Source: Myxococcota bacterium (GTDB lineage: Bacteria; Myxococcota; Polyangia; GCA-2747355; JAKLHH01). Taken from it: DNA of 24,218 bases. Position 1 is the stretch's first letter; each line of letters opens with the position of its first letter. The position numbers were made by a program, and so were the translations under genes. Where the stretch lies: contig JAKLHH010000008.1 of the NCBI GenBank assembly GCA_022710245.1, forward strand, positions 1 through 24,218, given 5' to 3'. Below are positions 1-7,599 of this stretch, piece by piece. A model generated the notes under the pieces. It made no database searches, was not told the origin of the DNA, and was given only the letters and a program-made list of their open reading frames with translations.

Positions 1-71
1 GTGACGCGTGGGGTTGCCGCCGCTCCAAAATGGGGCAGCGTTCCAGGATCGGGCGCGCCGCCCCGAAGTCG

Positions 72-384
72 CGGTGAGCCCGCGGTGAGGTCGCCCGCGA
101 GGTTGCCCGCGATGAGGTCGCGCGCGAGGCTGCCCGCGGAGAGGTCGCCCGCGAGGTTGTCCGCGGAGAGGTCGCCCGCGAGGTTGCCCGCGGTGAGGTC
201 GCCCGCGAGGCTGCCCGCGGAGAGGTCGCCCGCGAGGTCGCCCGCGAGGCTGTCCGCGGAGAGGTCGCCCGCGAGGCTGCCCGCGGAGAGGTCGCCCGCG
301 AGGCTGCCCGCGGAGAGGTCGCCCGCGAGGTTGCCCGCGGAGAGGTCGCCCGCGAGGTTGTCCGCGGAGAGGTCGCCCGCGGAG
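72..384. repeat. 27-bp minisatellite, about 11 units
   Basis: The consensus unit is GAGGTCGCCCGCG followed by AGGTTGCCCGCGGA. It is itself two related half-units, with variation limited mostly to T/C and A/T positions, and one unit carries an extra half-unit near 229-240. The period is a multiple of three, so several frames stay open. The minus strand from an ATG at 390-392 reads as a nine-residue repeat of the type AGDLSAGNL and runs off the left edge without a stop. That resembles pentapeptide-repeat composition but has a 5+4 register, and no ribosome binding site is visible. I therefore treat it as a repeat, not a gene. Confidence 0.9.
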
Positions 385-476
385 AATCTCATGGGTCGGC
401 GCTGCCGCGCCAGGCGGCGGCCGCGAGCCCCGCGAGCCCGGGGCCGCGTGGCCGTGTCCCGTGAAATCTCGGGGGC

Positions 477-617
477 CAGGTTTAGAGCCTGCAGCCCGGG
501 ATTGCACAGATCTGCGCAATCCCGGCGGCAGGTCTCGAGACCTCAGGCCAGGATTGCACAGAAGTGCGCAATCTCGAGGGGCAGGTCTCGAGCCTGCACC
601 CCGAGATTGCACAGGGG
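477..617. repeat. Three-copy array of paired palindromes, about 52.5-bp period
   Basis: Each unit holds two dyads. The first is of the form CAGGTCTCGAGACCT, at 477-491, 529-543 and 582-596. The second is of the form ATTGCACAGATCTGCGCAAT, at 501, 553 and 606, where the last copy is only a half site. In the first copy the second dyad extends to a loop-less palindrome at 496-525 with one mismatch. Spacings of 52 and 53 bp equal five helical turns. The array ends about 70 bp upstream of the predicted -10 element of the archease-rtcB operon. It may be an operator array or a set of RNA hairpins; the sequence does not decide. Confidence 0.85.
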
Positions 618-654
618 TCTGAGCGCGGCGAGCGGGATCGACGGCGTCGACGGC

Positions 655-743
655 GAGGTTGCCCGCGGCGGACGGCCGGCGGACAATCTATACTTTGGCG
701 CTGCCACTTACGGCGGCGACCGCGAGCCGACCGCGGAGGAGCG
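655..743 (+). promoter_or_regulatory. Probable promoter region of the archease-rtcB operon
   Basis: TATACT at 689-694 is a good -10 element about 50 bp upstream of the archease ATG. No convincing -35 sits at normal spacing. A dyad TGGC-GCT-GCCA at 696-706 lies over the expected transcription start. The stretch 655-728 is a diverged copy of 365-432: both contain GAGGT(T/C)GCCCGCGG, a segment like AAATCT, then GGCGCTGCC and CGCGAGCC. GGAGGAGCG at 735-743 is the ribosome binding site of the archease gene. Confidence 0.4.
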
Positions 744-1169
744 ATGGCGAAGCAGGTCGAGATCTTCGAGCACACGGCCGACGTCGGGCTCGCCGCGCGC
801 GCGGACACGCTGGCCGAGCTGCTCGAGGCGCTGGCCGAGGGGCTGGCCGACGTGGTCTGCCCGCGGGCGCAGGTGGCGGCCCGCGAGCGGCGCGCCCTCG
901 CGGTCCAGGAGGAGGCGGACGACGCGGCGGGCCTCGCCGTGGACTTCCTCTGCGAGGTGCTGCGGCTCGTCGAGGTCTCGCGCTTCGCGGTGGCGTCCGC
1001 GCGCGTGCTCGAGGCCTCGCCGCGCCACCTGCGCGCGGAGCTCGCCGGCGAGCCCTTCGACCCCGCGCGGCACGAGCGCGCCGCCGAGGTCAAGGCGGTC
1101 ACCTATCACCAGCTCGAGGTCGCGGAGCGGGACGGCGCCTGGCACGCGCGCGTCATCCTCGACCTCTAG
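744..1169 (+). CDS. Archease, RtcB RNA-ligase activating protein
   Basis: Archease is the small partner that lets RtcB complete many ligation cycles by promoting guanylylation of its active-site histidine. The 141-residue protein has the expected family length. It starts with the hallmark segment FEHTADVGL (residues 8-16, with the metal-binding Asp13) and ends with KAVTYHQLEV (117-126) and a C-terminal Asp at 140, as in archaeal and human archease. The start ATG is preceded by GGAGGAGCG. The gene for RtcB follows 26 bp downstream with its own ribosome binding site, so the two are almost certainly co-transcribed. Longer open frames upstream would run through the palindrome array and are rejected. 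Confidence 0.93.
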   Translation: MAKQVEIFEHTADVGLAARADTLAELLEALAEGLADVVCPRAQVAARERRALAVQEEADDAAGLAVDFLCEVLRLVEVSRFAVASARVLEASPRHLRAELAGEPFDPARHERAAEVKAVTYHQLEVAERDGAWHARVILDL

Positions 1170-1195
1170 CGGTCCTCTCCGAGAGGAGGAGCAGC

Positions 1196-2656
1196 ATGGG
1201 CACTCCCTATCGCGGGACGATCGAGCAGCTCGACGAGCACCGCTGGCGCATCCCGCGCGGCAGCCACGCCGGCATGCGCGTCGACGGCGTCATCTACTCC
1301 AGCGAGAAGCTGATCAAGGAGGTCCTCGAGGGCGGCGGCCCTGAGCAGGTGGCGAACGTCGCCACCCTGCCCGGCGTCATCGGCGCCTCGCTGGCGATGC
1401 CCGACGTGCACTGGGGCTACGGCTTCTGCATCGGCGGCGTGGCCGCCACCGACGTGGCGGCGGGCGGGGTCGTCTCGCCGGGCGGCGTCGGCTACGACAT
1501 CAACTGCGGCGTGCGCCTGCTGCGCAGCGACCTCCCCGTCACCGAGGTGCGCGCGCGCGCGGGCGACCTGATGATCGCGCTCTTCCGCGACCTGCCGGTC
1601 GGCGTCGGCACGGGCGGCCCCTTCCGCTTCAGCAAGAAGGAGCTGGCGCGGCTCCTCGAGCGCGGCGTCGAGTTCCTGCTCGGGCGCGGCCTCGCCAGCG
1701 AGGACGACCTGGAGCGCACCGAGTCGGGCGGCCGCCTCGACGGCGCCGACCCCGAGGCGGTGAGCGCGCAGGCCTACGAGCGCGGCAGCGACCAGTGCGG
1801 GACGATGGGCTCGGGTAACCACTTCGGCGAGGTGCAGTACGTCGAGCGCGTCTACGACGAGGCGGTCGCGCGCGCCTTCGGGCTCGAGGAGGGCAAGGTC
1901 ACGCTGATGATCCACAGCGGCTCGCGCGGGCTCGGGCACCAGGTCTGCGAGGACGCGCTGAAGAAGCTGCGGAACGCGCCGCGCAAGTACGGCATCGAGC
2001 TGCCCGACCGGCAGCTCGTCTGCGCGCCGGTGGAGAGCGAGGAGGGGCGCGAGTACCTGGCGGCGATGCGCGCGGCGGCGAACTTCGCCTGGTGCAACCG
2101 GCAGCTCCTCGCCACGCTGATGCGGCGCACGCTGGAGGTCTTCTTCGGCGAGAGCGAGGCCGCGCTCGGCCTGCGGCAGGTCTACGACGTCGCCCACAAC
2201 ATCGCCAAGCTGGAGACCCACACCGTCGACGGCGAGCCGCGGCTGGTGTGCGTGCACCGCAAGGGCGCGACCCGCGCGTTCCCGCCCGGTCACCCCGAGC
2301 TCCCCGAGGTCTACCGCGCCGTCGGGCAGCCGGTGCTGATCCCGGGCGACATGGGCCGCGCGAGCTATGTCCTGGTCGGCGCGCCCGGGGCGATGGAGCA
2401 GACCTTCGGCAGCACCTGTCACGGCGCCGGGCGCGTGCTCAGCCGCACGGCCGCGGTGAAGGAGGCGCGCGGGGCGCGCGTCGAGGAGGAGCTGGCGGCG
2501 ATGGGCGTCATCGCCAAGGCGCGCAGCCGCACCGGCCTCGCCGAGGAGCACCCGCGCGCGTACAAGGACGTCGATGACGTGGTCGAGTGCGTGGTGGGCG
2601 CGGGCCTCGCGAGGAAGGTCGCCCGGCTGCGTCCCCTGGGCGTGATCAAGGGCTGA
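1196..2656 (+). CDS. rtcB: RNA-splicing ligase RtcB
   Basis: RtcB joins RNA 2',3'-cyclic phosphate or 3'-phosphate ends to 5'-OH ends using GTP and Mn(II); in bacteria it is tied to RNA repair. The 486-residue protein is full length. Metal ligands are visible in GYDINCGV (Asp101, Cys104), GSGNHFGE (His209), MIHSGSRGLGH (His240) and DVAHNIAKLE (His334). The histidine that is guanylylated is His354 in CVHRKGATRAFPPG. The gene starts at an ATG preceded by GAGAGGAGGAGC, 26 bp after the archease stop. The last codons, LGVIKG plus the stop, are copied twice more in the downstream spacer. No RtcA or sigma-54 regulator RtcR is seen next to it. Confidence 0.96.
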   Translation: MGTPYRGTIEQLDEHRWRIPRGSHAGMRVDGVIYSSEKLIKEVLEGGGPEQVANVATLPGVIGASLAMPDVHWGYGFCIGGVAATDVAAGGVVSPGGVGYDINCGVRLLRSDLPVTEVRARAGDLMIALFRDLPVGVGTGGPFRFSKKELARLLERGVEFLLGRGLASEDDLERTESGGRLDGADPEAVSAQAYERGSDQCGTMGSGNHFGEVQYVERVYDEAVARAFGLEEGKVTLMIHSGSRGLGHQVCEDALKKLRNAPRKYGIELPDRQLVCAPVESEEGREYLAAMRAAANFAWCNRQLLATLMRRTLEVFFGESEAALGLRQVYDVAHNIAKLETHTVDGEPRLVCVHRKGATRAFPPGHPELPEVYRAVGQPVLIPGDMGRASYVLVGAPGAMEQTFGSTCHGAGRVLSRTAAVKEARGARVEEELAAMGVIAKARSRTGLAEEHPRAYKDVDDVVECVVGAGLARKVARLRPLGVIKG

Positions 2657-2914
2657 CCGCGTCGCCCGCGCGTGCCCCCGAACGCACGTACACGTCGCCC
2701 GCCCTCGAGGCCCCCTGGGTGTGATCAAGGGCTGACCGCGTCGCCCGCGCGTGCCCCCGAACGCGCGTACACGTCGCCCGCCCTCGAGGCCCGCGCGTGC
2801 CCCGAACTCACCTACACGTCGCCCGCCCTCGAGGCCCCCTGGGTGTGATCAAGGGCTGACCACTCCCGCCGCCAGCCAGCCCCCGACGGTCACCCAGCCC
2901 CCGACGGTCACCCC
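2633..2914. repeat. Tandem repeats containing the duplicated rtcB 3' end
   Basis: The rtcB tail GTGATCAAGGGCTGACC recurs at 2642, 2721 and 2845, so the spacings are 79 and 124 bp. Between these sit copies of a roughly 45-bp GC-rich unit that includes ACACGTCGCCCGCCCTCGAG (three copies, near 2690, 2770 and 2814). A separate 18-bp repeat of the type AGCCCCCGACGGTCACCC is present twice at 2877-2914. The rest of the spacer, to 3140, holds nothing I can assign. Confidence 0.9.
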
Positions 2915-3140
2915 GCAGGTGCCCGGACCGGACCCTTCGCCGCTCTGGGGACTCTCACGCAGCTCGGCGCGCGATTCCACCCGGCATCGCCGCTGACGCT
3001 GTGAGCTGGCGAACCCTCCTTGCGGCGATCTCCCCGTCCTCCTTTGCCCTACCCCTCTTGCGAGCCGCCACGCTGCAGGGGCGGGCTGGCCGGCGACTTG
3101 CACATTGCCACAGCACACCATCGAGCTGAGGCGGAGCCCC

Positions 3141-4214
3141 GTGCTGACTCGGGTGATCATCGTGGTGCCGGCGGGCGGCAGCGCATGCGCCGGCGGGCTG
3201 GACCTCTCGCTCCTCGGTCGCGAGTTCCCGACGGTGGCGCTCGAGGTCCGCGGGTCCGACCCGGGGCAACCCGCGGGCGGGGGCGCGCTGGTCAACTCCC
3301 GGATCGACTCACGCGACTGGTGGGCGCCGGACCGCCTGCACAGCCTCGACGCCGCGGTGGAGCCCGCGCGTGGCGCCGGCCACCCGGTGGGACCATCGAC
3401 GCTCTGCCTGCGCCTCGTCGCGCGCTGCGCCGAGGACGCGCTGCCGCTCGCGCTGCAGGTGCTGACGCGCTACCAGCACCTCCTCGACCGTCGCAACCGC
3501 CGCTCGTCGCGCGCGGTCTTCGACCAGGTGCTGGTCCGCCACCGCCACCTGCACGAGCTCTCCAACCCGATCATCCGCGCCGATCACCGGCACGCGCTGG
3601 ACACCTGGCAGTGGGCGCTGCGCCTCGACCCGGAGGCGAGCACCGCGGTGCAGCTCGCCGCGCTCTTTCACGACGTCGAGCGCGCGATCCTCGACCCCGA
3701 GGTGAGGAGCGAGCCCGCCGGCGTCCACCTGCAGGCCTCTCGCGACGCGCACGCCCGCGCGAGCGCCCGCCTGACCCGCCTCTGGCTGGCGAGCCTCGAC
3801 CTGGACCGGGAGGTGCTGCGCGTCGCGGAGCGGCTGATCGAGCAGCACGAGCGCCCGGCCGATAGCCCCGAGCAGGCGGTGCTGAACCAGGCCGACGCGC
3901 TCTCGTTTCTCTCCCGGGGACACGAGAGCTACGGCCTGCTCGGCCTCGCTGACCGCGTGGCGCGTGCCCTCGAGCGCCTCGGGCCGGCGGCGGCCGCGCA
4001 GCTGGAGCAGCTCCGCTGCGCGCCCGCTGTCGAGGAGCAGCTCGCGCGGCAGCTGGGGGCGCGGAGAGCACCGCCGCGCTGCCGCCGCCCGGAGGCGGGC
4101 CAGCCGGGCGCCGGGCGGGCGTGTGAAGCGCGCCTGCCGGAGCGGGGCGTGGAAAACGCCGCACCCGAGGGGGTCAGTTCCCCCGCCGCGACCCCCACGC
4201 CCGCGCTCGCCTGA
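3141..4214 (+). CDS. HD-superfamily-like protein of unknown function
   Basis: The product, about 357 residues, has a central helical region with an HD-domain pattern. ADHRHALDTWQWAL (147-160) could supply the first histidine. LAALFHDVERAI (172-183) holds the His-Asp pair. LIEQHER (232-238) and NQADALSFL (249-257) could supply the later His and Asp ligands. HD proteins are usually metal-dependent phosphohydrolases, often on nucleotides, but the substrate cannot be read here. The first 100 residues and the Ala/Arg/Pro-rich tail after residue 310 are unlike anything I recognise. I chose the GTG at 3141 because GAGGCGGA lies just upstream; a TTG 36 bp earlier is possible. The gene stands alone, 116 bp before the next one. 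Confidence 0.7.
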   Translation: MLTRVIIVVPAGGSACAGGLDLSLLGREFPTVALEVRGSDPGQPAGGGALVNSRIDSRDWWAPDRLHSLDAAVEPARGAGHPVGPSTLCLRLVARCAEDALPLALQVLTRYQHLLDRRNRRSSRAVFDQVLVRHRHLHELSNPIIRADHRHALDTWQWALRLDPEASTAVQLAALFHDVERAILDPEVRSEPAGVHLQASRDAHARASARLTRLWLASLDLDREVLRVAERLIEQHERPADSPEQAVLNQADALSFLSRGHESYGLLGLADRVARALERLGPAAAAQLEQLRCAPAVEEQLARQLGARRAPPRCRRPEAGQPGAGRACEARLPERGVENAAPEGVSSPAATPTPALA

Positions 4215-4330
4215 GCCCTCCCCACGCGATCTCGGGGCGCTGGCAGCTCCGCCGCGCCCCGGCCAGCTGGTCCTCTTCTTGCCTGTGCGCGCGGCGTGAC
4301 GTTCCACGAACGAACCTGAAGGAGGAGACG

Positions 4331-4903
4331 ATGCGAGCACTGGTGTGGGTGACGGGGTTGATCCTGACGGTCGGGCTCTCGGCCGGAGCACAGCCCGCGT
4401 GGGCGCGCCAGCAGAGCAAGGGCAAGCACGCGCAGAAGAGCGACGCCAAGCTGAGCGCGGTGGACCGCGCCTTCATCGAGACCACCGCGGGAGGCAACCT
4501 GATGGCGGTCGAGCTGGGCAAGGTCGCGCGCGACAAGGCGGCGAGCGCCGATGTGAAGTCCTACGCGGACCGCATCGTCAAGGCGCACATGCAGTCGGGC
4601 GACGAGCTGAAGCGCCTGGCGGAGAAGAAGGGCGTCACGCTGCCGTCCAAGCTGAACGACAAGCAGGCCGCGACGGTCCGCCAGATGAGGTCGATGAGCG
4701 GCGCCGAGTTTGACCGCAGCTACATGCGGATGATGCTCGAGGACCACCGCAACGAGGTGGCGAGCTTCCGCCAAGAGCAGCGGCAGGCCTCGGACCCCGA
4801 CCTGAAGACCTGGGTCACCGAGACGCTGCCGACGCTGGAGAACCACCTGCGCATCGCGCAGAACATCAACTCCAAGCTCTCCGTCGGCAAGGCCAAGCGC
4901 TGA
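4331..4903 (+). CDS. Exported DUF4142 protein
   Basis: The 190-residue product begins with a clear Sec signal peptide (MRALVWVTGL, hydrophobic to about residue 20, cleavage near AWA at 23-26). Residues 42-185 form the DUF4142 domain, a ferritin-like all-helical periplasmic fold. Characteristic segments are DRAFIETTAGGNLMAVELG (45-63), VKSYADRIVKAH (75-86) and the closing LPTLENHLRIAQ. The biochemical role of the family is not known; members are often stress-induced envelope proteins. The start has a strong GAAGGAGGAGACG ribosome binding site. A short dyad CGTTC-CAC-GAACG at 4300-4312 lies between the likely promoter and the gene. The 20 bp around the stop codon are duplicated directly downstream. 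Confidence 0.88.
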   Translation: MRALVWVTGLILTVGLSAGAQPAWARQQSKGKHAQKSDAKLSAVDRAFIETTAGGNLMAVELGKVARDKAASADVKSYADRIVKAHMQSGDELKRLAEKKGVTLPSKLNDKQAATVRQMRSMSGAEFDRSYMRMMLEDHRNEVASFRQEQRQASDPDLKTWVTETLPTLENHLRIAQNINSKLSVGKAKR

Positions 4904-5212
4904 CCTGGCGACCGGGCGTCTGACCTGGCGACCGGGCGTCCCACGCCGACGCGGACCTGGACGCTGACGCTGACGTCGGGCGCCATCCGGGCGCCATCCG
5001 GGACCAGCGCGTCCCTCCCGCGACCAGCGCGTCCCTCCCGCGACCAACAACTGGAGCGGCGCCCCGCACGTCGGGCGGTGGCGGGGAGCTGCCGCGACCA
5101 ACCACTGGAGCGGCGCCCCGCACGTCGGGCGGTGGCGGGGAGCTGCCGCGACCAACCACTGGAGCGGCGCCCCGCACGTCGGGCGGTGGCGGGGAGCTGC
5201 CGCGACCAACCA
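4902..5212. repeat. Cluster of four tandem-repeat families, including a 54-bp minisatellite
   Basis: In order: CTGACCTGGCGACCGGGCGT twice (4902-4941, starting over the DUF4142 stop codon); short duplications of ACGCTG and GGGCGCCATCC; a 22-bp unit GACCAGCGCGTCCCTCCCGC twice, near 5002-5040; then three units of 54 bp beginning CTGGAGCGGCGCCCCGCACG at 5051, 5105 and 5159. Each 54-bp unit can fold, since CCCCGC pairs with GCGGGG, so the array could act as a terminator between the convergent genes. Its minus strand is open, encodes an 18-residue repeat, and has an ATG overlapping the stop of the neighbouring gene, but I do not consider it a proven gene. Confidence 0.9.
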
Positions 5213-6070
5213 TCAGAGCGGCCCCACCTCCACTGGCCCCGAGACGGTGCTCGCCCGCACGCGGGCGCCGCCGCCGCCGAGCTTGCCGCGCAGGCGGTGG
5301 CGGTCGCGCTCCTCGGCGGTGAGCGGGAGCGTGCTCTGCAGCGGGCCCGAGAGGCTGCGGAGCTCGAGGTCAGCGCGCGCGCTGCGGGCGAGGCGGAGCC
5401 GCACCGGCCCGCTCACCGCGCGGGCCTCGAGCTCGCCGCCCGTGGAGGCGGGCCGCTCGAGGGTGAGCGGGCCGCTCACGGTCGAAGCGCGGAGCTCGCC
5501 GCTGCCGCCGCTGCAGGTGACGGCGCCGCTGACGCTGCGGAGCCGCCGCGCGGCGGCCCCGGCGCCGCTCACCGTGATGGGCCCGCTGACGGTCGAGAGC
5601 TCCAGCGCGCCCTCGACGCCAGCGACGGTGACCGGGCTGCTCACGGCCTTCACCTCGAGGCGGGCGCCGCGGGGGAGCCTCAGCTCGTAGTGGACGCTGA
5701 CCCGGCCGCACGCTCCGCGGTCCTGCTCGCCTCCTGCGGAGGCTCCGCGATGAAGGGCACCTTCCTCGGGGCAGCGCGTGCGGACCTGGAGCGTGGAGCC
5801 GCTCACGCTGACCTCGACGCTGACCCGCGCTCGCTCCTCGGCGCTGCCGCCCTCCTTGCGGGCGCGGAGCTCGACGGTCTCTCTCTTGCCGCCCTCGACC
5901 CGCACGCGGCCGCTCAGGTTGCGCAGCTCGACCCGCGGCGTCGGGCCGAGGGTGAAGCTCCGCTGGAGCTCCCCCTCCGCGGCCCGCGCCGGCTGCTCGA
6001 GGGTGACGAGCGCGAGGCTCAGGGTGAGGCTGCTGCAGATCAGGGCTGTCCTCCGTGGACGCATGGACAT
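5213..6070 (-). CDS. Exported DUF4097 beta-repeat protein, second copy of the operon
   Basis: The 285-residue product has a signal peptide (MSMRPRRTALICSSL, cleavage near ARA at 28-30). It then has a beta-strand ladder in which V-S-G-P/A recurs every 18-25 residues (VSGPITVSG, VSGAVTCSG, VSGPLTLE, VSGPVRL, LSGPLQ, VSGPVEVG). This is the DUF4097 right-handed beta-solenoid pattern shared with YvlB and with the C-terminal half of LiaX. Cysteines at about 100 and 120 could form a disulphide. It lies 90 bp downstream of a paralogue and is last in the sigma/anti-sigma operon, so it is probably an envelope-stress effector or sensor. Two ATGs (6070 and 6064) share the AGAGGAGGAG ribosome binding site. 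Confidence 0.85.
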   Translation of the reverse strand: MSMRPRRTALICSSLTLSLALVTLEQPARAAEGELQRSFTLGPTPRVELRNLSGRVRVEGGKRETVELRARKEGGSAEERARVSVEVSVSGSTLQVRTRCPEEGALHRGASAGGEQDRGACGRVSVHYELRLPRGARLEVKAVSSPVTVAGVEGALELSTVSGPITVSGAGAAARRLRSVSGAVTCSGGSGELRASTVSGPLTLERPASTGGELEARAVSGPVRLRLARSARADLELRSLSGPLQSTLPLTAEERDRHRLRGKLGGGGARVRASTVSGPVEVGPL

Positions 6071-6160
6071 GGACTCCTCCTCTGCCGCCGCGAGGCGGCC
6101 GCTTCACGCGAGGCTGCTGCTTCGTGTGGTGGGTGATCGGAGCGAGCGCGAGCGGCGGCG

Positions 6161-6958
6161 CTACCGCCGCAGCTCGACCTGGACCGCTCCGCTGAAGGTG
6201 CTGCAGTCGAGGCGCGCGCCGCCGCCCTCCCAGCTCCCCTCCGCGCGCTGGTCGGCGCTGCTGCTCTTGCCGCCGAGGCTGAGCCGGAGGGCGCCTGAGA
6301 AGCTGCGCAGCGCGTAGCTGACGCCGGCCGGGGCCCGCAGCTTGACCCCCACGTCGCCCGAGTGCGCGCGGAGCCGCGCGGTGCTCCCCTTGCCCAGGGT
6401 GCCCTCGACGCTGAGGCCGCCCGAGGTGGTGCTGACGCTCCCGCCGCTGAAGCCGGCGAGCGTCACCTTGCCGCTGACGCTGGTGACCTCGACGTCCGCC
6501 AGGCTGCCGCGCAGCGAGACCGCGCCGTTGACCGACCTCACCCTGGCCTTGCCCGCCACCTCGGCGCGCACAGCGCCGGAGACGGTCCGCGCCGATAGGC
6601 CGCGCGGCGGGCCGCTGACCACCAGGTCGCCGGAGACGCTGCGGAGCTCGAGCTCGCCGCGGACGCCGCGCACCTCGATCTTGCCGCTCCAGGTGACGAC
6701 GCTCAGGCTCACGGCGGCGGGCACGGTGAGGGTGAGGCGCTCGTCGGGCGTGGTGCCCTGCACCTGCACGGTGTCGCCCGTGGCGGCGATGCGGCCGCTG
6801 CCCGTCACCTCCTTCGCCTGCGCCGAGGCCGTGACGAGCACGTCGCCCGAGCCGCCGCGGACCACCACGCGCGAGGGTGCGGCCGCGGCGGGCCGCGCGA
6901 GCCCGAGCCCGAGCGCGATCGTGAGCGCGAGCAGGCCAGGGGTCATCACGGTCCTCAT
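6161..6958 (-). CDS. Exported DUF4097 beta-repeat protein, first copy of the operon
   Basis: The 265-residue product has a signal peptide ending near AAA at about 24-27. A solenoid-like series of short strands follows, punctuated by VSG/FSG/HSG turns (SVSGDLVVSG, TVSGAVRAEV, SVSGKVTLAG, FSGGSVSTTSGG, SFSGALRLSL, TFSGAVQVEL). This is the DUF4097 family. Its start codon overlaps the stop of the anti-sigma gene in an ATGA, so translation is coupled. It is shorter than its downstream paralogue, lacks that protein's cysteines, and the two have diverged widely, so the duplication is not recent. Periplasmic or outer-face location is inferred from the signal peptide. Confidence 0.85.
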   Translation of the reverse strand: MRTVMTPGLLALTIALGLGLARPAAAAPSRVVVRGGSGDVLVTASAQAKEVTGSGRIAATGDTVQVQGTTPDERLTLTVPAAVSLSVVTWSGKIEVRGVRGELELRSVSGDLVVSGPPRGLSARTVSGAVRAEVAGKARVRSVNGAVSLRGSLADVEVTSVSGKVTLAGFSGGSVSTTSGGLSVEGTLGKGSTARLRAHSGDVGVKLRAPAGVSYALRSFSGALRLSLGGKSSSADQRAEGSWEGGGARLDCSTFSGAVQVELRR

Positions 6959-7599
6959 CGCGTTCCCTCCTCGTCGAGCCCGGAGAAGATCCGCAGCAGC
7001 TCGACCTTGCGCTGGTAGGCCTCGAGCAGGCTGGCGCGGAGCGCGAGGTCGGTCGGGTCGCGGCGGAGCGCCCGGCGGCAGTCCTCGAGCGCCGCCTCCA
7101 CCTGCGCCGCGCCGCGCGCGAAGGCGTCCTGCAGGCGTGGGTCCCAGCCCGCACGCCGCCGCGAGACGAGCTGCTGCAGCGCCGCCACCGTGCGCTCCTG
7201 CTGGGCCTCGAGGCGCGCCAGCTCCAGGCGCGCGCGGCCGGCCTCTCCACCGCCGCGGCCGGCGAGGACGAGCACGACGGAGAGCGCCGCGAGGAGCACC
7301 GCGGCGGCGGCCAGACCGAGCCAGCGCCAGCGCGGGCGCGAGCGGCCGCTGCTCGCGTCACGGGAGCGGCCGCTGCCCGCGTCACGCGAGCGGAGCGCGC
7401 GCTCCAGCGCGGCCCAGTCACCGGGGCCGGCGTCCTCGAGGAGGCCGGCCGCGGCGCCGCGCAGCGCGCGGAGCTCCGCCGCGAGGGCGGCGCAGGCCGC
7501 GCAGCCCGCGAGGTGCGCCTCGAGGTCCGCCCGCTCCTCGGGCGCGAGCCCGCCGTCGAGCGAGGCCGCGATCAGCTCTCTCCTCTCCTCGCAGCTCAT
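6955..7599 (-). CDS. Membrane anti-sigma factor with zf-HC2 domain
   Basis: The 214-residue product starts with a ZAS-type zinc-binding anti-sigma domain. Cys3 and the H-x3-C-x2-C motif HLAGCAAC (His29, Cys33, Cys36) are all present. A single transmembrane helix follows at about 93-113. The periplasmic part (about 120-214) is a charged helical, probably coiled-coil, region without a recognised sensor domain. Its ATG overlaps the stop of the ECF sigma gene by four bases, the usual arrangement for a cognate pair, and its own stop overlaps the first DUF4097 gene. It should hold the sigma factor inactive at the membrane until an envelope signal arrives. Confidence 0.88.
   Translation of the reverse strand: MSCEERRELIAASLDGGLAPEERADLEAHLAGCAACAALAAELRALRGAAAGLLEDAGPGDWAALERALRSRDAGSGRSRDASSGRSRPRWRWLGLAAAAVLLAALSVVLVLAGRGGGEAGRARLELARLEAQQERTVAALQQLVSRRRAGWDPRLQDAFARGAAQVEAALEDCRRALRRDPTDLALRASLLEAYQRKVELLRIFSGLDEEGTR

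Noticed and set aside
477..617. CRISPR array
   Set aside because: Only three units, with palindromes filling the whole period; there are no unique spacers of regular length and no cas genes.
696..712. Possible sigma-54 promoter before archease (TGGCGCTGCCACTTAC)
   Set aside because: The -24-like TGGC is present, but the -12 GC at the required spacing is not (CTTA instead of TTGC), and no sigma-54 activator gene is nearby.
1..1344. 447-codon plus-strand frame from the left edge
   Set aside because: It runs through the minisatellite, the palindrome array and then the archease gene out of frame, and has no domain pattern.
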